DNA of 54,682 bases from Chara braunii (taxonomy: Eukaryota; Streptophyta; Charophyceae; Charales; Characeae). The notes beneath the pieces were generated by a model. The model worked only from the letters and a program-made list of their open reading frames with translations. It did not search any database and had not been told where the DNA came from. A program made the translations under genes and the position numbers. Positions 40,957 through 51,900 of the stretch are shown here, one piece after another (the first letter of the stretch is position 1; each line of letters starts with the position of its first letter). Location of the stretch: positions 3,747,388-3,802,069 of the forward strand of contig BFEA01000029.1 of the NCBI GenBank assembly GCA_003427395.1, written 5' to 3'.

Positions 40957-42560
40957 AGGACTCGATCAGGGGGGGATGGATGTAAACAAGAAGGGATGGA
41001 TGTAGGACGGGGATGCAGATGGTCAGGAACGAATCGGGAGGAGAAGGGGGGTCGGGACAGGAAGACGAAATGGTCGGGGGAGGATCAGGAGGGGGTGGGC
41101 AGATGGGCAGGGAGGATGTGAGCAGATCGGGACTGAGGAGAAGCAGGGGGGTCGGGACGGGATCAGGATGGGCGGATCTGAGCAGGTCGGGACTGAGGAG
41201 AGGCGGAGGGGTCGGGACAAGGGGAGGCAGATCGGGACAGTAGCGGGGGGGAATCAGCGGGTAGACGGAGTCGGGGCCGGAGACGAAATGGTTAGGACTT
41301 GATCAGGGGGGGATGGATGTAGACGAGAAGGGATGGATGTAGGACGGGGATGCAGATGGTCAAGAACGATCGGGAGGAGAAGGGGGGTCAGGACAGGAAA
41401 ACGAAATGGTCGGGGGGGATCGGGGGGGGGATCAGGATGGGCAGATGGGCAGGGAGGATGTGAGCAGATCGGGACTGAGGAGAAGCGGGGGGTTNNNNNN
41501 NNNNNNNNNNNNNNNNNNNNNNNNNNNNNNNNNNNNNNNNNNNNNNNNNNNNNNNNNNNNNNNNNNNNNNNNNNNNNNNNNNNNNNNNNNNNNNNNNNNN
41601 NNNNNNNNNNNNNNNNNNNNNNNNNNNNNNNNNNNNNNNNNNNNNNNNNNNNNNNNNNNNNNNNNNNNNNNNNNNNNNNNNNNNNNNNNNNNNNNNNNNN
41701 NNNNNNNNNNNNNNNNNNNNNNNNNNNNNNNNNNNNNNNNNNNNNNNNNNNNNNNNNNNNNNNNNNNNNNNNNNNNNNNNNNNNNNNNNNNNNNNNNNNN
41801 NNNNNNNNNNNNNNNNNNNNNNNNNNNNNNNNNNNNNNNNNNNNNNNNNNNNNNNNNNNNNNNNNNNNNNNNNNNNNNNNNNNNNNNNNNNNNNNNNNNN
41901 NNNNNNNNNNNNNNNNNNNNNNNNNNNNNNNNNNNNNNNNNNNNNNNNNNNNNNNNNNNNNNNNNNNNNNNNNNNNNNNNNNNNNNNNNNNNNNNNNNNN
42001 NNNNNNNNNNNNNNNNNNNNNNNNNNNNNNNNNNNNNNNNNNNNNNNNNNNNNNNNNNNNNNNNNNNNNNNNNNNNNNNNNNNNNNNNNNNNNNNNNNNN
42101 NNNNNNNNNNNNNNNNNNNNNNNNNNNNNNNNNNNNNNNNNNNNNNNNNNNNNNNNNNNNNNNNNNNNNNNNNNNNNNNNNNNNNNNNNNNNNNNNNNNN
42201 NNNNNNNNNNNNNNNNNNNNNNNNNNNNNNNNNNNNNNNNNNNNNNNNNNNNNNNNNNNNNNNNNNNNNNNNNNNNNNNNNNNNNNNNNNNNNNNNNNNN
42301 NNNNNNNNNNNNNNNNNNNNNNNNNNNNNNNNNNNNNNNNNNNNNNNNNNNNNNNNNNNNNNNNNNNNNGACGAGGGGGAGCAAATCGGGACGGGGTGGG
42401 TACTCAGTGGGAGATAAGCTAGATCAGGACGGGGGGGGCGGGACGAGGGGGAGCAGATCGGGACGGGGCTTGGGGGGCAATCAATGGGTAGACGGGGTCG
42501 AGGTCGGGGGCGGGTAATCAGTGGGTAAGCGGAATCAAGGTTGGGAGATCGTGGATAGAA
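40957..42560 (+). repeat. G-rich tandem array, about 337-bp unit, interrupted by an assembly gap
   Basis: The unit beginning AGGACTCGATCAGGGGGGAT at 40957 starts again at 41294 with few changes. Inside the unit a shorter phrase (GAGCAGATCGGGACTGAGGA) recurs. The array is cut by 875 N (41495-42369) and resumes with degenerate units to about 42560. The true copy number is unknown. The plus strand is strongly G-rich and could form quadruplexes. Confidence 0.9.
41495..42369. other. Assembly gap (875 N) inside the tandem array
   Basis: Both edges are in array sequence, so the gap is most likely more of the same repeat. Its size may be an estimate. Confidence 0.95.
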
Positions 42561-43689
42561 GGGAGCGGGCCAGAGACGGGAATCATGAGAGGGATCGGGA
42601 GGAAAGACGTGGGGACAGAATGGGATAGGAGAGGGGGGACCGCGAGGATCGGGTGGGTGCAGGGTTGAGGGGAGAGGCGGGATGGGGGAAGGGTCTGTTT
42701 AGGAGAGTTGCGCACCTCCGAGCTCCTTCGCTTCCTTCTTCGGGGGATTATGACCCCCGAGGCCCCAAAGGAAGTCGCCGGTTGCCCGGGGCCTTCGCCG
42801 CTATCGCTCGCCTCTTCACTGCCATCGTCTGCGCCCTTGCCGCTGTTACTATCGCCTGCTCCTTCCTCGTTGTCCTTGATGCCTGCTTTTTTTTTGCCTC
42901 CTCCTCCTCCTTTCTACTCCCCCCTTGTTACCTCGCCGCTATCGCTCGCCCCTTCGTTGCTATCTCCTGCTCCCTCACCGCTGTTATTATCGCTCGCGCT
43001 ATTGCTCGCTCCTTTCGTCGTTGTCCCTGATGCCATTATCGCTCGCTGCTATTGCTCGCTCCTTTCGTCGTTGTCCCTAATGCCTACTCATACCTTGCCT
43101 CCTCCTTCTCTGGTGGTCGTCCGTAGCCGCTGTCGCCTCAGCTACTATCGATCTCCCCTTAGCCACCTACCCCTCCTGCCGCCCTGCTCCTGTTGTCTCC
43201 CATCCGCTGATCGACTCACCATCACCATGCTTGTAGCTGTTGTCGTGCTGTCGTGGCCTACCGTCTCCGTGACTCCCCAATTTGGCTCGTGTTGCCTCCC
43301 GTTCACTGCCCGAGCCTTGCCGTCTTCGTGTTTCCTGCTCTATTACTTGATCCGATGCTCGCTGTTCATCCACGCTCTTCCGTGGGCGCCGCACTTTCCC
43401 CGAAGATGCTTCCAGGTACCTGGTCTACATGGTCGATTCTGCCCAACCCAGGACCAGCATCGTTAGTGGGGCTCTCCTGTCTACACCACGAGGAGAAGTC
43501 GTCGGTCTCCTTCCTTGGCTATGGCGACCTGAAAATTTCCTCTGTCTTTTTTTCGCCATCTCAACTGTCGACGATTGCCGCTTCTCCCAAATGCAGACCG
43601 AATAGCGCGTTATCGATTGCTACGAGCCCGTCGTAGCGCTACCGCGAACCGACGCTCAAACCCTTCCCGGTCCAGAGACCGGTGCTCCC

Positions 43690-43705
43690 TGTCCGTCCAC
43701 ACTCC
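43690..43705 (+). repeat. Candidate target-site duplication, right copy
   Basis: TGTCCGTCCACACTCC matches 32912-32927 at 15 of 16 bases and lies just outside the proposed 5' end of the minus-strand LINE. Confidence 0.5.
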
Positions 43706-43925
43706 ATCACAAGCAACCAAAACACTCATGAAACAAAGACAGATCTGTCACAGCCAAAAAATACACTCCAAACATGCCGTTGGCACTAAAGGCACAACAT
43801 GGCCACGTCGTGACGGCCCCGCCCACTGCCGCTCAACATGAACAGATGAAAATCATAGCAGGGTGCTAGCGAAGTCGTGGGATATATAGTCAAATGGAGC
43901 TGACCGATGAAAGGCAGATAGAAAG

Positions 43926-44097
43926 GGGAAGAGGACAACAAACGAGGGGCTGTAACAAACTGATTCGTCGGAGTTTCGCCGACTCATCAGGAGGCTAAAC
44001 CCTCAACAATCTTTAGAATCCCCTAATTGATTACACTGTAAGTGATAATCCACCTTAACCCTGGTTGTGGTTAAGTATCAATGAGTACTTGACAATT
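43926..44097 (+). repeat. 157-172-bp direct repeat, copy 2
   Basis: It shares AGAGGACAACAAACGAGGGG, ACTCATCAGGAGGC and TGTAAGTGATAATCCACCTT with 31531-31687 in the same order and orientation, with about 15 extra bases. It is followed by an AT-rich (TATATA) stretch. Confidence 0.75.
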
Positions 44098-44149
44098 GAT
44101 ATATATATATTTATTTATATATATATACACATCAAACATCGCTATGAAA

Positions 44150-45780
44150 CAGTTGAAATGAGATGCAGCGGCTTACGCTCCTGAAGTGAGTTTCAACTGC
44201 CACATTTCAAGTACCAATCAGGTCATTCAACACTTTTAAGTGGAAAGACCTTAAACGGTTGAAATGACCTTAAGGGGCTGAAGCTTTTGGAATCGTTTTG
44301 AGGTGTACTCATATAAACACTGAACACTCATTTGAAACCATATCGATGACCTCTAGTGATTGAGCATCTTAATACCTATTTCAATTGCCCCTACATAAAC
44401 ATCATTCGTCAATATGAAAATGTTGAAAGCAGCTGAAGTGGAAACTTCTAAAAACAATTTCGATTTTTGAAATACGGTTCGATGAGCTATAAAGCAGATA
44501 TTAAAATGATTAGCACAAATACTACAATTGGTTTTAGCCAAAAGGCCAAAAAACATTTTCATTTGCAACTATCTCTGATGTATGAATAAGGGTAATTTAA
44601 ACCGCTTTTAAAAGGTTGAACCGCCTTAGATAACTTCAATAAATTTCATATGGGATATCTGAAATCGTTGAAATGACTTGACTTGGCTGAAATTTATAAA
44701 ACCGCTTTCCAAACACCTATTTGAAACGATAGTGATGACCTCTTGTGATTGAGCCTTATAAAACCGGTTTCGACTGCCCTTACATAAACATCATTCATCA
44801 AACTGTTGAAAGGACATGGAGTGGTTGAAACTTCTAAATGCAATTTCAATTGAATCTATCTTTGATGTTTGGATGATTACGATTAAACTATCAATACCTT
44901 TCTTGGGTAAAAGAACGCCCTTTGAACATGTTGGAAGGGCGTTTTGCAGGCGCAACACAACTTCAAGCTGGAAAACCGTGAGCTATGCAGTACAATATTG
45001 TCTTCTGTGCAAAACCATGAAAATAAAACAAAAGAAAAAAAGGTTATGGCGAGTAGAAAAAACATTTCAATTCTTGAACATGTTGGAAGGGCGTTTTGCA
45101 GGCGCAACACAGCTTCAAGCTGGAAAACCGTGAGCTAGGCAGTACAATATTGTCTTTTGTGCAAAACCATGAAAATAAAACAAAAGAAAAAAAGGTTATG
45201 GCGTGTAGAAAAAACATTCCAATTCCTTTGGTGCAAACAAAAACAACAACATTTTGGTATGTGGAAATGACATTGCGATTCGTTTGACCCCAACCGCGCG
45301 ACCAAGATCACCCCTCATCTTTTTTTTTTTTTTTTTTTTTTTCCCTCAAAGCAGCCACAACTCTTTTTTTTACCCGCCCTTCGACGACATTGTGCACTGG
45401 TCGCGGACTGGTTCGACAGGGGCTGCTCAAAGATACAGGCGGTTTAAACCTTTTTTAGAAGGTTTAACCACCGTAGGTAATTTCAACAAGTTTCAAATGG
45501 GGATATCTGAAACTGCTGAATGACTTGACGTGACCAAAGCTTCTGAAACTGTTATCAAGTCTCGTCATCAAAATACCCAATACTCGTTTAAAACTGTGAC
45601 GATGAGGTGAAGTGTCTAAGCCTTCTAAAACGGTTTTCAAATCCCTCGATCCAAACCTATAACAACCGTCTACAATCGTAACGATGACCTGAAATGTTTG
45701 AAGATTTTGAAACCAACTTCAAATCCCTTCATCCAAGCGTCTAAGATCGGTTTAAAACTATCATACCGACCTAAGATTAT
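44150..45780. repeat. Degenerate AT-rich satellite-like block
   Basis: Phrases such as GATGACCTCTWGTGATTGAGC, ACATAAACATCATTCRTCAA and GTTGAAACTTCTAAA recur. Segments starting at about 44339 and 44721 align over more than 100 bp (period about 382), and 44590-44690 aligns with 45430-45540. The block is interrupted by a 152-bp duplication and a 23-T run (45320-45342). No coding content. Confidence 0.65.
44924..45227 (+). repeat. 152-bp tandem duplication
   Basis: The units start at 44924 and 45076 with GAACATGTTGGAAGGGCGTT and differ at only a few positions, so the duplication is recent. Open frames in it repeat with the unit. It is embedded in the satellite-like block. Confidence 0.95.
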
Positions 45781-46099
45781 TGGGAATATAAAGGGACCTG
45801 AAAATATATACATACGTTAACCATGGGTGGAGTTAGCGGGTGAAGTTCGCTTCCGTGCTTTGCCATGGACAAAATTGGGGTGACCATGTCATAAGGACAA
45901 TAAAAGATGAAGGAGGGGCATTGAAGGAATAGGGGTGAACCTGCACACATGCCTTTTGGGTTTAGCATGCAAGGCGGTTTAGCATACACCACCCCATCTC
46001 TGGAAGGATGCTCCAATCCCAAGTCCCTAGGGTAACACATTAATTGCAGTGGGGATATTTTTCAATTATCTTCATCGTAAAGTCAACCTGTGGATTAAA

Positions 46100-46240
46100 A
46101 AAAAAAAAAAAGGATAATTTGCAAAATAGTAAAATATGCCAATAACTTAAGGTATATGCCAAAATGCCCCTAAAAGGTGTGGGTAGAGCGGAATATCCCT
46201 ATGACACAAAAAATATTATGTGAAACACCCCTGGTATTAA
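46100..46240 (+). repeat. Dispersed repeat, inverted partner at 52430-52545
   Basis: GGATAATTTGCAAAATAG, TATATGCCAAAATGCCCCTA and GGGTAGAGCGGAAT appear here in the same order as on the minus strand at 52545-52430. It follows a short poly(A) run. The element type is unknown. Confidence 0.7.
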
Positions 46241-46287
46241 TTGGACCCCCCATTTTTGCAAAATACCCCTACAGGGTAATATGGTGT

Positions 46288-46427
46288 TCAACCTCATGCC
46301 CTGTGCTGTCTTCCGGTCAAAGTGATAAATTGTGCGGAATAGGCCTTGAAAGACAACATCATGGGTTGTGCCAAGGATTTTTGGAAAATCGCGTGTGGGG
46401 ACTCAGACAACACTGAAGTCCCCCCCG
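46288..46427 (+). repeat. 140-bp dispersed module, copy d
   Basis: It begins TTCAACCTCATGCCCTGTGC, has the core GTGCCAAGGATTTTTGGAAA and ends near ACTGAAGTCCCCCC. It aligns end to end with copy a (4240-4380, minus). It lies about 260 bp downstream of the minus-strand coding module and antisense to it, the same arrangement as at copy 1. Confidence 0.75.
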
Positions 46428-46475
46428 CATGGTTTCGGTTTTTAGCGAGAACGGGTCATTGACGCGCGGGCAGGA

Positions 46476-46665
46476 AACGAACGCGCACAATTTTCAAACA
46501 TCTATTCAATCGAAAAAGTATTGCTGAACTTTTGGGCGGGCCACAACCGTCTTTTGGAGTGGAAGGGTGAGAGCAAAAGACGGTCCATATGACATAAGCA
46601 AATTTTGAATACGTGAATTTCATTCCGTCGATTGAATAGATGTTTGAAAATTGTGCGCGTTTGTT
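46476..46665. repeat. Hairpin with 33-bp perfect inverted repeat
   Basis: The left arm contains AACGCGCACAATTTTCAAAC followed by ATCTATTCAATCG, and the right arm (from 46629) is its exact reverse complement, with one mismatch as the pairing extends outward. The loop of about 115 bp contains a phrase (46576-46630) that recurs at 47076-47136. It may be a MITE or part of the element that carries the coding module. Confidence 0.8.
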
Positions 46666-46689
46666 GACAGGTTCGGAATCCGATACGGA

Positions 46690-47082
46690 TTACCTTAGCC
46701 TGGTTGCACGTTCCTTGTGTTCGTCTTCGCCAAGTGTGCCGTAGTGAAACCCATTTATTGGGTACAGCTCTGCGCAGCGACAATCGCTCCACAGGGTATT
46801 AAGCCAATGGGGTGCTACCGCCGTCCACCATAAGATAATCAACTCGTTAAAAGGCAATAACAACGAGTACGGAGAAAAGTGAGTATCGATAATGGCAAAA
46901 CCAGCGCCTACGAGCCCAGAGCACCTTATTTTTGGTGAAAAATAATATTGTTCGCCGATATTGGTGACAACTTCCCGTACGTCCAACTTGCGGACACATA
47001 TCTTTTCCTTGTCATACGAAAATCGACGTGATGGGGATGCGTGGAGTCGGCGCCCAGAAGGGTCAGAGCAATCGGTCCACAT
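46690..47082 (-). pseudogene. Copy 2 of the unrecognised conserved protein module
   Basis: An open frame of 130 codons starts MWTDCSDPSGRRL and carries DVREVVTNIGEQYYF, RCSGLVGAGFAIIDTHF, PYSLLLPFNELI, PHWLNTLWSDCRCA, GFHYGTLGEDEHKERATRL. The motif order and most residues match the plus-strand copy at 3530-4020, and many codons differ only in the third base (for instance in DVREVV and PYSLLLPFNELI). I do not know the family. Compared with copy 1 it lacks about 30 codons between CRCA and GFHY. The frame is intact here but has no clear upstream exon, so it is probably an element fragment rather than a complete gene. Confidence 0.65.
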
Positions 47083-47136
47083 GACATAAGCAAATTTTGA
47101 TTACGTGAATTTCATTCCGTCGATTGTTCAATCGCA

Positions 47137-48146
47137 AAAATAGTTAGCTAGGATGCTTTGAACCGATAAAAAAGAAAGATATGAGTTGGAACCGATCACA
47201 ACAACAATCTTAATTTATTACAAGAGCAACGAGCATACATTCTCATAGTCTTGACGGGGTTTAGGTTGCTAGGTTAGACAATACCTATTCAAGACAACCC
47301 TTACATGAGGGAATCCTCCATTGTTCGAGGTACACACCAATCGATAGAAAATAAAGGATCAACAAGGCCTTGTAGAGCTCTCTAGTCACTTCGAGTTCAA
47401 CGACGGTCGTTCATGGGAGATCCAATTGAAATCAACAAGGGCGAGCGAGATCAAGGAAACCTTGAGTTATTTCGTTATTCATGAAATAGTCATGAACACA
47501 AGAACAATAGGGAAAGGGAGAGGGATAGAGACATGATTGAATCGAAGAAGAGAACCGGGGAGGAAGAAGGAGAACTAGGATCACCCAAACAATCTTGAGG
47601 GAGAACATTCGGCTATTCACCGTATACTTTATGAGAACCAACAGAAGAAGAACCAGAAAGATAAAGGCGCACCGACCTTCTGCTTTCTGATAATGACCCT
47701 GGTCATGCAACCACTAGTATACACACAATTTTCCCACTAAGGTACCAACGATCCCGACCGCCATGTACCGATCTCCAATCACAGCGATCGTCACCCCGCC
47801 AACTCAGTTGCCGCACCAACTTGCCCAAATACCGCAGTTCGTCGTGCCCACCCGACGCAAGGTCATGCTTTCACTGCAGTTAGCTCATCAAGACTTTCCG
47901 ACTTGATACTTGCACATCACCTAGCCATGACTTCCCTGAAGCGGGCAGATGGGTTAAGAGAGAGAGAGAGTTTTTTAGAGTGTGCTTGCGGGTTTTATAG
48001 TTGTGAGGAGGGGAATAGGAGATGGAGAAGAGTGGGATGGGAATAGGAAGGGTTGAAGAGGGAATTTGGGATAGCCACCCACGGAAAGCCATATTGATCC
48101 CCGCGAGTTTCTTCGCAACCAATCAGATCGCCACGTGCTGTGACGC
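47137..48146. other. Spacer without a recognisable gene
   Basis: Mixed-composition sequence; open frames on either strand are short and Leu/Ser-rich. A short GA run lies near 47958-47970. No element boundary was found. Confidence 0.4.
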
Positions 48147-48270
48147 CCAACCTCACGCCCAGCTCGACTTCCTAATCGGAGTGGAGTGTGGGCCTCGAAG
48201 TGCGGCAAGGGGTGTGCCAAGGATTTTTGGGGAAGTGGGGGTGGAGTCCCAGGCCAGAACTGAGATCTCC
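48147..48270 (+). repeat. 140-bp dispersed module, copy c
   Basis: CAACCTCACGCCC, ACTTCCTAATCGGAGTGGAG, the core GGTGTGCCAAGGATTTTTGG and GTGGAGTCCCAGGCCAGAAC follow in order. It is closest to copy b (4495-4618). A minus-strand open frame (48666-48941) lies about 400 bp on its 3' side, in the same relative arrangement as coding module and repeat elsewhere. Confidence 0.7.
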
Positions 48271-48455
48271 TGTGGCAGAGTTTTTCGGGGGCACGGGTGC
48301 AATTTGGCAGAGAGGGCGGACCACTTCTGGTCATAAGGCAGATGGCATGCGCGGGTCATTTATGGCCGTTCGATCCATCTGTGTAGAGGACGGCGGTTCA
48401 TCGGAAGGTCCCTTCGGGGTGGGTGTGATCCCGATGAGTCCGGTCGTCGGTGGTC

Positions 48456-48465
48456 GCCACGTGGC
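48456..48465. promoter_or_regulatory. Perfect palindromic G-box GCCACGTGGC
   Basis: A 10-bp palindrome that contains the strongest type of GBF target site. No adjacent gene is supported, so any regulatory role is open; it could lie in a mobile element. Confidence 0.25.
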
Positions 48466-48665
48466 GCCGGTCATCGTACATTCTGGTTGGGCCCTTGCGG
48501 TCCCGAGGCTCTCTGGTTGCCACGTTGTCGACAATTTCCGCAGGGCGTGCTGGGCCAGTAGGGGACTATGGCTTTCCACGGGATGACCCTGAGTTGATGA
48601 TACAGGAGAAGAAGACGGAAGGGAGGGAAGTTAGTGGAGATAACGACAAAGCCGGGGGAAATAAA

Positions 48666-48941
48666 TTAGTGAGTGTGGTCCGCGGTGGGGAAATCAGAAC
48701 ACCGTGGATCGTTGGTTGTAGCACAGTGAAACTCCCTAGGACACAGTCGGTTCTCGGTTAGGCAGGGGAACCTCTGTCGGAGGTACCCCTCAATCCAAGG
48801 GGTGAAGTACTCCAGGTCGTACAGCGAATCCGAGATCCCAGAGCGCGTCATTATGTCATCGTAGAGCCGCGGAAGTCCTAAGGACGTGTCTTCATCGATT
48901 GCGATCACCGCTTGTGAATACGTGTAGGCTGCACGAGTTGC
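48666..48941 (-). CDS. Unrecognised open frame of about 91 codons
   Basis: Read on the minus strand it gives AAYTYSQAVIAIDEDTSLGL, then PRLYDDIMTRSG, DSLYDLEYFTPWIEGYLRQR and FPCLTENRLCPREF, ending in TAA at 48666. The balanced residue composition, with aromatic and acidic residues spread evenly, is more protein-like than most chance frames here. I recognise no family. An in-frame stop lies shortly upstream (about 48955), so it would be an exon or an element fragment. The nearby 140-bp module hints that it belongs to a mobile element. Confidence 0.3.
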   Translation of the reverse strand, partial: ATRAAYTYSQAVIAIDEDTSLGLPRLYDDIMTRSGISDSLYDLEYFTPWIEGYLRQRFPCLTENRLCPREFHCATTNDPRCSDFPTADHTH

Positions 48942-48959
48942 GCTTACACTTGTTCAAAC

Positions 48960-51900
48960 GGGATGATCGTTTCGTCGCTGACGCGGAAGGGCCACATCCA
49001 ACCAGGCAATACCCCCACAATCGTTAAGTCGTTTTATACGTGGTGGGTTGTGAATCGACGCGCGGGGACACGTGTAAGTGCGCAGATCAGATCGCACCTA
49101 CGCGCGCTCCTGGGCGGCGTTCGTTGGTTTTCTGGGCAAACAGTTATCCGATCATCTAATCCTTTCGTAGTTTCTGAGCCGGCAAGATGCAACAATCGCA
49201 ACAGCTCAATCAATGGGTAAACAAGAACGGAAGAAATATTGATGACTACACAAAAATTCCTACCCTACTCATGAATGCATCAAGACTATTGACAAAGGCA
49301 AAGATCAAGCAACCAGATATAACATTCATTCATCCATTCATTCAACATAATGCACTCAAGGTCCGAGATGGAAATCGCAAAGACGAGTGTGGACGAAAGA
49401 TAACCAAGCCAAGATTCCGAAAACAAAAACGGGCGAATCGCCTTGATCCGAAATCAAAATTTATATATACCAGCAGAGTGGGAGAAAAGACAAAAGAAAC
49501 AGCAAATCCGCGTCCATCAACCTCAGCTCCCTCTTCCTCTCTCTCTCTCTCTCTCCGATGCGGACAGTCCGTGTCATGCACCAACCCACGAAGCCGTCAC
49601 CCCGCTTAGTCCTCCCGCACCCGTCAGGTTCGCCCGCGCCCAAAGTCCGTCGTGGCCCGAGTCAACCCCACGTGTTTGGCACCAGCTCGTCGAGTCGCCC
49701 GACTCCCACTTCAACTCACCTCTTACTTCGCTCGTGAGCCGACCCTCACTGATTGCGCTACCCCGAGCTTCCACTTAGCTGGTTAAGAGAGCTAACTAAT
49801 TGCGCAACCGAAATTTTTAGCGTGCATGCATGCACGAAGAACACGAAATTACAAGGACTTGAGAGGAGAGGAGGGGGAGGGATTGCCTACGTCTGCATGG
49901 CCCGATCGCGGCGTGGGGGACGTAGCTGCTCTCCACGCATCGATCCGATCATGCAGACGGCGGCTACCAAAACACAGCAAAAAGAAAGAGAAGAAGGGTG
50001 GGAAAGGCGAAACACAAGAAAAAAAATATAGTTACAATGGCGCCCGCCCAAAATTACAGTTACACACACGATTAAAGGCGCCGACTAATCAAAGTTCCGT
50101 TGCAGCCGCATGAAGAAGCGCGTAAGCAAAAAGCGCCGCGCGACCCAGAAGAAATTCCTAATTAAAGAATTCCTAAATTTCTATCTAACACAGAAAAAGG
50201 CGGAAAGCACAAATTCTGAAAGGAAAGTCTGAATTTCCGAGAGCCATCGGGGCTCCACAAGATTCAAAAAAAAAATTAAAAAGAAAATTCAAAAAGAACA
50301 AAGCAAATTCCCGCGCGATGTCAGCGCGCCAGCCATTCAACCGACCAATCGATCGATCGTCCCGGGACACGCCCAGTTCCGAACCCAACCATCGAAAAAG
50401 ACGACGAAAAAGATGAAGAAGTAGGGACACCAATGCAATTTCCTTCCTATCCCGATCTCCCGTGATTGGCCCATTCCTCCCAGCTTAGGACCCCTCATCG
50501 CTATCGCGCAGGAAATCGCGTGGTGCGGAAATCGGTTCGTCACAGTGCGGGGAGTATCCTCCTTACAGGACGCGGAATCGGTGGGGAGCTCGGTATGGGA
50601 ATGAAGGTGGGAAGGAGGAGAATGCGAAAAGTAGCGCGAAGTGGAAGCAAGATTCAAACGACGAGTAGGGGTGAAGCGTGAGAGAGAAGGGATGGAAAAC
50701 AGTTACAGGTGAAGGAGAAAAGGCGCGGAGAGGAGGATGAAGATGACATGGGTCCTAGCGGGAGGCGGGGAAAGCTTGCATGCATGGCGCCAGTACAGAA
50801 AAGAAAAAAGCACCAAAACAGTTACCTTCCATCCTAAAGCTACTTCAAGACTGAGAAATTCAAATGCAATACGAGCGGGCGGGACTGAGCACACGAAAAT
50901 CCTACATCTATCTAGCTGCCTACCAAAAGTTCACAGATGTTTCAAGGGCGGTGCGGGAACATCCATATGCAAGAAACGACAGGTCAGCGAGAAGAGCGCC
51001 CATAAATCTTAGAATTCCCAACTGCCAAACAAGCTCTCTAGCACACTCGCTAAGGTGTAATTGCAGCGAAACAAAAAAGAAACGTTGTTTTAGACATGTG
51101 AGGGTCTGGTAGGCCCGTAATTTCAGGCACCGGGGAGATAGCCAAAGAAGGGGGACAAAAAAAAAACAAGAGAAATCCAATGAGTCGAATCAACAAAAAC
51201 TCCAGTTTCAAAAGATCGTTCGGGTACAGCAGCAGATATGTCACATACTGTCCATCTTTGGGAAATGTCCTGGCACTTGCCAACTTTTCCCATATCTGAT
51301 TTATGTTAGTTTCACGCCTACCAGCTCAGGTCATCTTTGCGTTTTGCCCGTGAGCCGTGGGAGGTTGAGATTGACCTTTTTCAGACCCATACCTTCCTCA
51401 TATGTTGTCGTGAACGGATCTGGAGGAGGGGGGTAAGGGTGTGAGCAACTACGAGATGCAGAAAGAAGGAGACCGTGGCGGAGGAAATAAAGGGTGAGCC
51501 GAGGAAGAGAGACGATGCTGAGGGAGAAGCGGGGTAAAGATCATCCACATGTGGTTAACCAGGGGTGTTATTATCAGCGAATTTTACACCGAAACTGTCA
51601 CATTGTGCTGATTTTTTGCTTTTTTAGCGCTCGAGATAAAAAAGCAGAAAGGATAAGCCCATCAGGTATGTAGATCACACGACATATGGTTGTCATTCTC
51701 ACTGCCTCCAAGGTAAGTCTCGTACACAAGCTCCAAAACGCTAACCTGCATAAAACACAGACACATAGGAAAGCCACATTATTGCTGCCTTTCCCACTGT
51801 CTCTCGTCTCAACTCCGCGCCTTTGTCTTGTGCCTTCTTAGCTCCAAAAAAAAAAAAAAAACAGAGACCATTGAGTTGGAGCAAAAAAAGTGGAAGGAGT

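Larger units (their letters stand above)
32928..43689 (-). mobile_element. LINE-type non-LTR retrotransposon, decayed, about 10.8 kb with its leader
   Basis: Reading on the minus strand: a leader of about 2.9 kb (43689-40751, including an 875-N gap), ORF1 (40750-37961), ORF2 (37933-33562), a 3' UTR of about 610 bp and a poly(A) of 21 (T run 32928-32948 on the plus strand). ORF2 carries an APE-type endonuclease, a reverse transcriptase and a zf-RVT zinc-binding region in plant LINE order. Both frames have several nonsense codons, ORF2 also has frameshifts, and the RT active site is changed, so the copy is dead. The outer limits rest on the poly(A) end and a 15/16 match between flanks. If that match is chance, the element could end shortly upstream of ORF1. 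Confidence 0.8.
40751..43689 (-). promoter_or_regulatory. Putative LINE 5' leader with tandem array
   Basis: Upstream of ORF1 on the minus strand come about 200 bp of unique sequence, the 337-bp tandem array with a gap (40957-42560), and a GC-rich part (42560-43689) with short tandem phrases such as ATTGCTCGCTCCTTTCGTCG repeated at about 43000 and 43050. On the minus strand the element would start GGGAGCACCGGTCTCTGG. The assignment depends on the target-site duplication. Tandem promoter monomers upstream of ORF1 are known from mammalian L1; whether this array acts that way is inference. Confidence 0.45.

Noticed and set aside
41254-42517. Long frames on both strands across the tandem array
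   Set aside because: They consist mostly of N and G-rich repeat.
42653-43466. 252- and 125-codon plus-strand frames rich in Ala, Leu, Ser and Pro
   Set aside because: They are low in complexity and stem from short tandem phrases (GCTATCGCTCGC-like) in the proposed LINE leader.
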